Part shown: one piece after another, positions 59,701 to 64,000 of the stretch
How the letters are laid out: each line of letters starts with the position of its first letter
Position numbering within the stretch: the stretch's first letter is position 1
DNA from: Sphingobacteriia bacterium
Lineage (GTDB): Bacteria > Bacteroidota > Bacteroidia > Chitinophagales > Chitinophagaceae
Assembly: GCA_015999745.1 (NCBI GenBank)
Contig: JAECQP010000016.1
Location: 1 to 64,000, forward strand
Direction of reading: 5' to 3'
Length of the DNA: 64,000 nt
Notes under the pieces: model-generated
The model's input: only the letters and a program-made list of their open reading frames with translations
Database searches by the model: none
What the model was told of the DNA's origin: nothing
Position numbers and translations under genes: made by a program

Positions 59701-60379
59701 TTCAAGTGCTCCCTTAACCTGGAACTGGAATTTTGGAACTGCGGGTAGTTCCACGCTCATGAACCCGGTGAAACTGTTTCCCGATTCGGGTGTATACAAT
59801 ATCAAGCTCTTCTTCGTGAATGCAAATGGGTGTACCAGTGATACGGCCACTTCGCCCGTTACGGTTCATCCTAACCCTAAAGTGTATCTGAAAGACAGGC
59901 AAACGTTGTTCTTTGGGACTTCTGTTGCACTATTGCCTGATTCTATGTATGCCAACAGCCCGGTAAGCTATCTGTGGACGCCGGATACCTATCTGGATGC
60001 CAATAATGTATTGTCTCCGGTCACCTCTGCTACCGATGATATCACCTATACTTTGCAGGTTACCGGTATCGGAGGTTGTGTTGCTTCGGATAATATCAGT
60101 ATTTTAGTATTGAAGCCGCCTATGCCGCCCAATGCATTTTCTCCCAATGGAGACGGGGTACATGATACCTGGCAGATCCGCTACCTCGACCGGTACCCGG
60201 ATGCAACGGTGGAAGTGTACGACAGGTATGGTCAATTGCTGTATCAATCCGTCAACTACCCGGTTCCATGGGATGGAACCTATAAGGGTAAGGCCCTGCC
60301 CATTGGTACATATTATTATATCATTAACCCCAAAAATGGACGGCAGACCATCAGCGGATCAGTTACCATAATTAAGTAA
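56750..60379 (+). CDS. T9SS type-B surface protein with IgGFc-binding-like and PKD domains (CHU_C end)
   Basis: A 1209-residue exported protein. After a signal peptide (RFVLCLFAFTFASGLIA) comes an IgGFc-binding-like domain (about 20-480; GKDFWLGYGYHVRMSPTQ, then ILYFTSDQNANVTVEIPG). Five PKD-like modules follow, starting at about 589, 674, 767, 857 and 956 (PVADFSVV, PVAQFSYS, PVAAFRTP, PKADFEIT, PKASFTTS). The C-terminal 85 residues are the gliding-motility CHU_C/type-B sorting domain (PNAFSPNGDGVHDTWQI, then WDGTYKGKALPIGTYYYIIN). It is probably secreted by the type IX system and anchored outside. ATG at 56750 starts the signal peptide. Confidence 0.93.
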   Translation: MKIQRFVLCLFAFTFASGLIAQEFSNKGKDFWLGYGYHVRMSPTQSANVINQQEMILYFTSDQNANVTVEIPGVGYARTYSVTANQVTISDPIPKSGTQDARITDPGTFNTGIHITSDRAIVAYAHIYNQSVSGASVLFPTNTLGRDYYSVNYTQRSNEAASNSFFFIVATEDNTTVEITPSNNNLNGLPVNQATNVKLNKGQIYNVMGSTQGNSGADLTGSRIRSISTGGTGGCKPIAVFSGSGKINLGQIANGSADNLFAQAFPSNAWGLRYLTAPTGSQPNNYYRICVKDPTTIVKLNGNQIPLSSLINGFYYQFKNGDMTGISSPRPNLIESDKPILVAQYCTTQGQEGNSGGGDPEMIYLSPVEQTINKITLYSASRYGITQSYINIIIKKEGVSSFRLDDALPPANSFTSHPGDPNYSYAMIPVGSGMSHSLYSDSGFNAIAYGFGNAESYGYNAGTNIVDLNPPINIRNDYAGSGITYSATCTNTPFKVFVSIPYEATRLVLDFGNNPNVVGTSPYTYTPVNGQADSTYVSNGRTYHVYFIPNSYKFTQTGTFPVTITATTTVPQSDGCSNNNDQEINDNIIVNDPPVADFSVVSSGCINTNVSFNDETNGFGRPVYRWLWEFGNGTTSTLENPVLPISNYTTSVKLTSITDYGCVATTTKTLELSNKPVAQFSYSAPNCLNTDIRFTDQSTLAASPNNNQLVSWIWNFDNGAGQDTIVSNAMQTRQYNSEGAKDVSLLVKTNTGCASDPYKPVPPLTIKPTPVAAFRTPEVCLADAAAVFTNESTISDGTAAQLIYKWTFASGLPSTTAVKNPSIVYAAAGQYTAVLEVTAVSGCADTLAQPFYVNGSTPKADFEITNTLPVCQPVAITIKNKSSVDFGNITRLEIFWDYANQPAVMEVDEDPLPDKLYHHTYQDLQLPAAQTYTIRVLAYSGGTCVSSMEKNISVYPQPKASFTTSSAQICEGESINFQNLSNGISSAPLTWNWNFGTAGSSTLMNPVKLFPDSGVYNIKLFFVNANGCTSDTATSPVTVHPNPKVYLKDRQTLFFGTSVALLPDSMYANSPVSYLWTPDTYLDANNVLSPVTSATDDITYTLQVTGIGGCVASDNISILVLKPPMPPNAFSPNGDGVHDTWQIRYLDRYPDATVEVYDRYGQLLYQSVNYPVPWDGTYKGKALPIGTYYYIINPKNGRQTISGSVTIIK

Positions 60380-61401
60380 TGATGAAAGGAAGGTTATTGT
60401 TGATATTTTGTTGGATGTTCACCGGACTTGCTGCACAGCAGCGACCTTACTACACGCAGTATATTATGAACAGCTATATCATCAACCCCGCTGTTGCCGG
60501 TATAGAAAATTACTGGGATGTGAAAGCCAGCCACCGGATGCAGTGGGTGGGTCTGCAGGATGCGCCGGTAACTACTTATCTCACCATTCATGGCCCGTTG
60601 AAGAAAAGCGATTACGAAAGGGAATCCGCCACCAGTTTTCGCGCAAGGGGTGAGAATCCCAGGGGGACCGCTTACTGGCGCGACTACCAGGCGGCTGAAC
60701 CGCACCATGGAGTTGGCTTTACGGTCATCAATGATAAGACGGGCCCGTTGAATCGTTTTGCGGCTTATGGTACTTATGCGTATCATATCGGCCTTTCTCC
60801 CAGGACCAATTTGTCTGCCGGTATCTCTGCAGGCTTTACGAATATCAGCCTGGATGCTGCCAAGCTGGATTTTGGTAATATCACCGTGGACCCTGCTGTG
60901 GCAGGGAGCGGTATGCTGAACCGGTTGAAGCCTGATATCAGCGCAGGACTCTGGCTCTATTCAAAAGATTTTTTCCTTGGATTTTCCGCACAACAGATTA
61001 TTCCGCAAAATATCTCCTTCTCCGACAATACGGTTTCTTTAACCGGGGGGAAACTGGTGCCCCACCTCTTTTTAAGCGGTGGTTACCGGATGCAGTTATC
61101 CGAAGATGTTACGTTTCTGCCTTCTGCATTGATCCGTTATGTAAGCCCGCTGCCGATTGGTGTGGATGTGAATACCAAGTTTCAGTACCAGGATATTCTC
61201 TGGCTGGGTGCATCCTACAGGTACAAAGACGGATTTGCCGCAATGGCCGGGGTAAACCTGAACCACTCCATTAATATCGGCTATTCCTATGATATTCAAA
61301 CTTCCAAACTCAACACGGTAAGTAAAGGTACACACGAGATCCTGATCGGCTTCCTCCTGGGAAACAAATGGGGTGATTGGTGTCCTACTAAATTGTGGTA
61401 A
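60379..61401 (+). CDS. PorP/SprF family type IX secretion membrane protein
   Basis: A 340-residue outer membrane beta-barrel protein with signal peptide (MMKGRLLLIFCWMFTGLAAQ). The hallmark N-terminal block RPYYTQYIMNSYIINPAVAG and the later GVGFTVINDKTGPLNR strand are typical of PorP/SprF. Its start overlaps the last base of the surface protein gene (TAATG), and SprF-type proteins are needed for secretion of the CHU_C proteins encoded next to them, so the pair is a cargo-partner unit. A second ATG follows immediately at 60382. Confidence 0.94.
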   Translation: MMKGRLLLIFCWMFTGLAAQQRPYYTQYIMNSYIINPAVAGIENYWDVKASHRMQWVGLQDAPVTTYLTIHGPLKKSDYERESATSFRARGENPRGTAYWRDYQAAEPHHGVGFTVINDKTGPLNRFAAYGTYAYHIGLSPRTNLSAGISAGFTNISLDAAKLDFGNITVDPAVAGSGMLNRLKPDISAGLWLYSKDFFLGFSAQQIIPQNISFSDNTVSLTGGKLVPHLFLSGGYRMQLSEDVTFLPSALIRYVSPLPIGVDVNTKFQYQDILWLGASYRYKDGFAAMAGVNLNHSINIGYSYDIQTSKLNTVSKGTHEILIGFLLGNKWGDWCPTKLW

Positions 61402-61890
61402 TTAAAGCTGTTTCAACATCCAGATATTGCAGCCATTGTGCCCGGTATTACCCATTGGTCCGCTCAGGTAGCTGAACCCAAACTGTTCATAAACGGCTAC
61501 GGCCTTGTTTAATTCGGGCATGGTTTCCAGGTATACCTGATGAAAGCCTTTTTGCCTGGCAAGTTCCAGGCAATGATCAATCATTTTTCTTCCCAGCCCC
61601 ATTCCCCGGGCATCCTTGTTCAGGTACATTTTAACCAGCTCGCAGGTATGTTCCGGTAAGCCTTCGGTAGGGTAGATCCCGGCTCCGCCCACCACCACAT
61701 TGCCTTTTAATGCAATATAATAAGCGCTCCTTGGTTCGGCGGCAAACAACTCAAACAAGTGGTCTGTACTGTCATCGTAAAATACCGTTCCCGGTTTGTT
61801 GGCACCAAATTCGGTAAGGGCTGTCCGAATGATCAGTGCGATGGCTGCATTGTCTCCGGGCTGTATGGGTCTGATATTGATATCCTGCAT
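61402..61890 (-). CDS. GNAT family N-acetyltransferase
   Basis: A 162-residue acetyltransferase. The acetyl-CoA binding loop MYLNKDARGMGLGRKMIDHC (RxxGxG/A) lies in the middle, with an N-terminal strand DINIRPIQPGDNAAIALIIR and a C-terminal AVYEQFGFSYLSGPMG. ATG at 61890 is preferred as the GNAT fold starts there, but an ATG at 61902 that overlaps the pgi stop by 8 bp is possible. It abuts the convergent PorP gene with no gap and follows pgi on the same strand. The acceptor substrate is unknown. Confidence 0.85.
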   Translation of the reverse strand: MQDINIRPIQPGDNAAIALIIRTALTEFGANKPGTVFYDDSTDHLFELFAAEPRSAYYIALKGNVVVGGAGIYPTEGLPEHTCELVKMYLNKDARGMGLGRKMIDHCLELARQKGFHQVYLETMPELNKAVAVYEQFGFSYLSGPMGNTGHNGCNIWMLKQL

Positions 61891-61894
61891 ATTA

Positions 61895-63556
61895 TTAGGC
61901 ATCCTTTCTGAAATTCCTGAAAGCGTTGATCAGTCCATTGGTGGAGCTGTCGTGGTCTTTCACTGGTTCATCGTTCAGTAGTTCCGGTAAAATCTTATTG
62001 GCCATTTGTTTACCCAGTTCCACACCCCACTGGTCAAAACTGAAAATATTCCAGATCACACCCTGTACAAAAATTTTGTGCTCATATAGTGCAATCAGCA
62101 TACCCAGCGATTCGGGGGTGATCATTTTTAACAGGAAAGAGTTGGTAGGCTTATTGCCTTCAAATACTTTGAAAGGGGTGAGCTTCTTAATGTCGTCATC
62201 GCTCTTATTCGCCTTCATTCCTTCCACTTTCACTTCATTCTCCGACTTCCCGTTCATCAGGGCCTCGGTTTGTGCAAAGAAGTTCGACAACAATTTTGCA
62301 TGGTGGTCTCCCAGGGGGTTATGGCTGATGACCGGTGCAATAAAATCGCAGGGGATCATCAGGGTGCCCTGGTGAATCAGTTGATAGAAAGCATGCTGGC
62401 CATTCGTACCGGGTTCTCCCCAGATCACCGGGCCGGTTGCATAGTTCACCGGGTTGCCATTTCTGTCTACGCTTTTACCATTACTCTCCATATTGCCCTG
62501 CTGGAAATAAGCGGCAAAACGGTGCATGTATTGATCATAGGGGAGGATGGCTTCGCTCTGTGCGCCAAAGAAATTGGTATACCAGATGCCGATCAGTCCC
62601 ATTAAAACCGGAATATTTTTATCGAATTTTTCTTTGCGGAAATGTTCATCGGCTATAGAAGCGCCTTTGAGCAGCAGTTCAAAATTGTTGTAACCAATGG
62701 TCAGCGCAATGGATAAGCCGATGGCGCTCCACAGGGAATACCTGCCGCCCACCCAGTCCCAGAATTCGAACATATTGGCCTTATCAATACCAAATGCCGT
62801 AACCGCAGGTTCGTTGGTGCTGAGGGCTGCAAAATGTTTGGCAATATGCTTTTCATCCTTTGCATGTTCCAGGAACCAGGCTCTTGCCGTATGGGCATTG
62901 GTCATGGTTTCCTGGGTAGTGAAGGTTTTGGATGCCACCAGGAACAGGGTTTCTTCCGGCTTGATTTTCCGGAGTGTTTCGGCAATATGCGTTCCATCAA
63001 TATTACTTACAAAATAGGCGGTGATTCCATTGACCTGGTAAGGCTTCAGGGCTTCTGTAACCATTACGGGCCCCAGGTCACTACCGCCTATACCAATGTT
63101 AACAATGTACCTGATCTTTTTACCCGTATATCCTTTCCGGTTACCGTTGTGGATTTCTTCGCAGAAAGCCTTCATCTGGTCCTGTACTTTACGGATCCTG
63201 GGCATAATGTCCTTGCCATCTACCAGGATAGGGGTGTCGGAAAAATTCCTCAGCGCCGTATGCAGAACAGGCCGTTGTTCTGTTTCATTAATTTTGATGC
63301 CTGCAAAAAGTTCGTGGATGGCTTCCGGGAGTTTGCACTCTTCCGCCAGCTGTAACAACAGTTGCAGGGTTTTGGGATTGATGATATTTTTTGAATAATC
63401 AAAAACCAGTTGGTCCAGGCAAAGTGAGAATTTCTGGAATCGCTCCGGGTCTGCTGCAAACAGGTCTTTCATATGCCTGCGGCTCATCTCATCTTCGTAA
63501 TGTTTTTTTAATAAAAACCAGGCTTGTGTATTCGTTGGATTGATTCTAGGTAACAT
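61895..63556 (-). CDS. pgi: Glucose-6-phosphate isomerase
   Basis: A 553-residue two-SIS-domain glycolytic enzyme. Segments [60 protein letters not shown] and [20 protein letters not shown] (catalytic Glu and His) are all present, with the C-terminal [13 protein letters not shown] containing the active-site Lys. ATG at 63556 ([10 protein letters not shown]) is chosen; an ATG at 63574 would add six residues. A TATCTTTG -7 element is found upstream. Confidence 0.97.
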   Translation of the reverse strand: MLPRINPTNTQAWFLLKKHYEDEMSRRHMKDLFAADPERFQKFSLCLDQLVFDYSKNIINPKTLQLLLQLAEECKLPEAIHELFAGIKINETEQRPVLHTALRNFSDTPILVDGKDIMPRIRKVQDQMKAFCEEIHNGNRKGYTGKKIRYIVNIGIGGSDLGPVMVTEALKPYQVNGITAYFVSNIDGTHIAETLRKIKPEETLFLVASKTFTTQETMTNAHTARAWFLEHAKDEKHIAKHFAALSTNEPAVTAFGIDKANMFEFWDWVGGRYSLWSAIGLSIALTIGYNNFELLLKGASIADEHFRKEKFDKNIPVLMGLIGIWYTNFFGAQSEAILPYDQYMHRFAAYFQQGNMESNGKSVDRNGNPVNYATGPVIWGEPGTNGQHAFYQLIHQGTLMIPCDFIAPVISHNPLGDHHAKLLSNFFAQTEALMNGKSENEVKVEGMKANKSDDDIKKLTPFKVFEGNKPTNSFLLKMITPESLGMLIALYEHKIFVQGVIWNIFSFDQWGVELGKQMANKILPELLNDEPVKDHDSSTNGLINAFRNFRKDA

Positions 63557-63588
63557 AATTTCTCTTAAAAACATCAAATTTTGGGCTG

Positions 63589-63596
63589 CAAAGATA
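63589..63596 (-). promoter_or_regulatory. -7 element of pgi
   Basis: TATCTTTG on the minus strand matches TAnnTTTG, predicting a leader of about 9 nt to the ATG at 63574 or about 27 nt to that at 63556. It lies directly before the threonine aldolase stop codon. No -33 TTG at the right distance is visible. Confidence 0.5.
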
Positions 63597-63597
63597 C

Positions 63598-64000
63598 CTA
63601 TAAGGACTGAATTGCCCTAATGGTTTGCGCAACCATATCGGAACTGATGTCCAGGTGTACCACAATCCGCACTACGGCCGGGGTCATGGCAATCGCCAGC
63701 ACATTTTTTTCGGCGAGCGCTTCTACCAGCTGCCCGGCAGTATACCGGCCGGTTACTTCAAACAGGATGATATTGGTTTCTACGGGGTAGAGCTGTCCTG
63801 TAAAGTCTTTTTCACGCAGTGCAGCAGCAATCAGCTGTGCATGGTAATGGTCTTCTTCCAGTCTTTTTACCTGGTGCTTTAAAGCATATAATGCTCCGGC
63901 GGCAATATAACCTGCCTGGCGCATGCCACCGCCCAGGGCTTTACGGATCCTCCTGGCTTTGCGGATAAACTCCCTGTTTCCGAGCAGTACGCTGCCGACA
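63598..64000 (-). CDS. Threonine aldolase (beta-eliminating lyase family), N-terminal part outside window
   Basis: The frame continues to the right edge; the visible 134 codons are the C-terminal third of a PLP-dependent low-specificity threonine aldolase. [20 protein letters not shown] and [19 protein letters not shown] are the conserved segment just after the PLP-lysine region, which lies outside. The small C-terminal domain ([18 protein letters not shown]) is complete. It converts threonine or allo-threonine to glycine and acetaldehyde. pgi lies 41 bp downstream on the same strand. Confidence 0.92.
   Translation of the reverse strand, partial: VGSVLLGNREFIRKARRIRKALGGGMRQAGYIAAGALYALKHQVKRLEEDHYHAQLIAAALREKDFTGQLYPVETNIILFEVTGRYTAGQLVEALAEKNVLAIAMTPAVVRIVVHLDISSDMVAQTIRAIQSL

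Noticed and set aside
1..64000. CRISPR array, prophage, transposon or integron
   Set aside because: No regularly spaced repeats, transposase, integrase or phage structural genes were seen anywhere in the window.

Overview
The window looks like a chromosomal segment of a free-living Bacteroidota, most likely of the family Chitinophagaceae. The evidence is the mix of families seen: a type IX secretion type-B cargo protein next to a PorP/SprF protein, LpxK and heptose genes for LPS, DUF4833, DUF4199, DUF721, DUF1599 and BT_3928-type proteins, an alternative GlmU, a NagB-deacetylase fusion, promoters of the Bacteroidota TTG/TAnnTTTG type, and very few Shine-Dalgarno sequences. Coding density is high, no interval without a gene exceeds 300 bases, and I see no insertion sequence, prophage, integron or CRISPR array. 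One tRNA gene (Pro, anticodon GGG) is present.

Layout. 1-3.2 kb: envelope lipid genes (DUF4833, an AUR1-like PAP2 phosphotransferase, a second PAP2 protein, an LpxR-type lipid A deacylase). 3.2-7.9 kb: amino-sugar and glycolytic genes on the minus strand (nagB-deacetylase fusion, pyk, pfkA). 8-14.6 kb: an RmlD-like reductase, two guanidino-modifying enzymes (CtlX, arginine deiminase), a CrtA-like protein and histidine degradation (hutI, hutG). 14.6-19.4 kb: a small unknown protein, bioD, 5-formyl-THF cyclo-ligase, lpxK and RNase R, the last three closely packed. 19.4-24 kb, minus strand: a LutA-like Fe-S protein, ribH, a TPR protein, pdhA, pruA. 24-29.7 kb: alternative GlmU, tpiA, tsaC, lepA and a secreted unknown protein. 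29.8-34.9 kb, minus strand: gmhB, gmhA, two glycosyltransferases, DUF4199 and a dihydroorotase homologue whose metal ligands are mostly missing. 35-40.2 kb: tRNA-Pro with its terminator, then a TetR-controlled tripartite efflux operon (tetR, tolC-like, emrA-like, emrB-like) ending in a universal stress protein. 40.3-43.6 kb: a seven-PAS sensor protein that lacks a kinase ATPase domain. 43.8-50 kb: ndk, nrnA, FKBP lipoprotein, folP, DUF1599, BT_3928 family protein and an orphan Opp-type permease. 50-55.8 kb: DUF721, recF, pyrR, pyrB, coaD, a thioesterase, a Nudix hydrolase, pyrE, an HMA-like secreted protein and a LEA lipoprotein. 56-61.4 kb: WbqC family protein, a 1209-residue PKD/CHU_C surface protein and its PorP/SprF partner. 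61.4-64 kb: GNAT acetyltransferase, pgi and the end of a threonine aldolase gene cut by the window edge.

Together the genes cover glycolysis (pgi, pfkA, tpiA, pyk, pdhA), pyrimidine synthesis (pyrB, pyrE, pyrR and the dihydroorotase homologue), amino acid degradation (hut, arginine deiminase, pruA, threonine aldolase) and envelope construction. Most of the region is ordinary housekeeping content. The points that stand out are the metal-stripped dihydroorotase homologue, the PAS sensor without a catalytic domain, the left-edge sphingolipid/inositol-lipid type gene group, and transcription signals that sit almost on the start codons of tsaC, lepA and the DUF721 gene. I did not find a clearly new multi-gene system.
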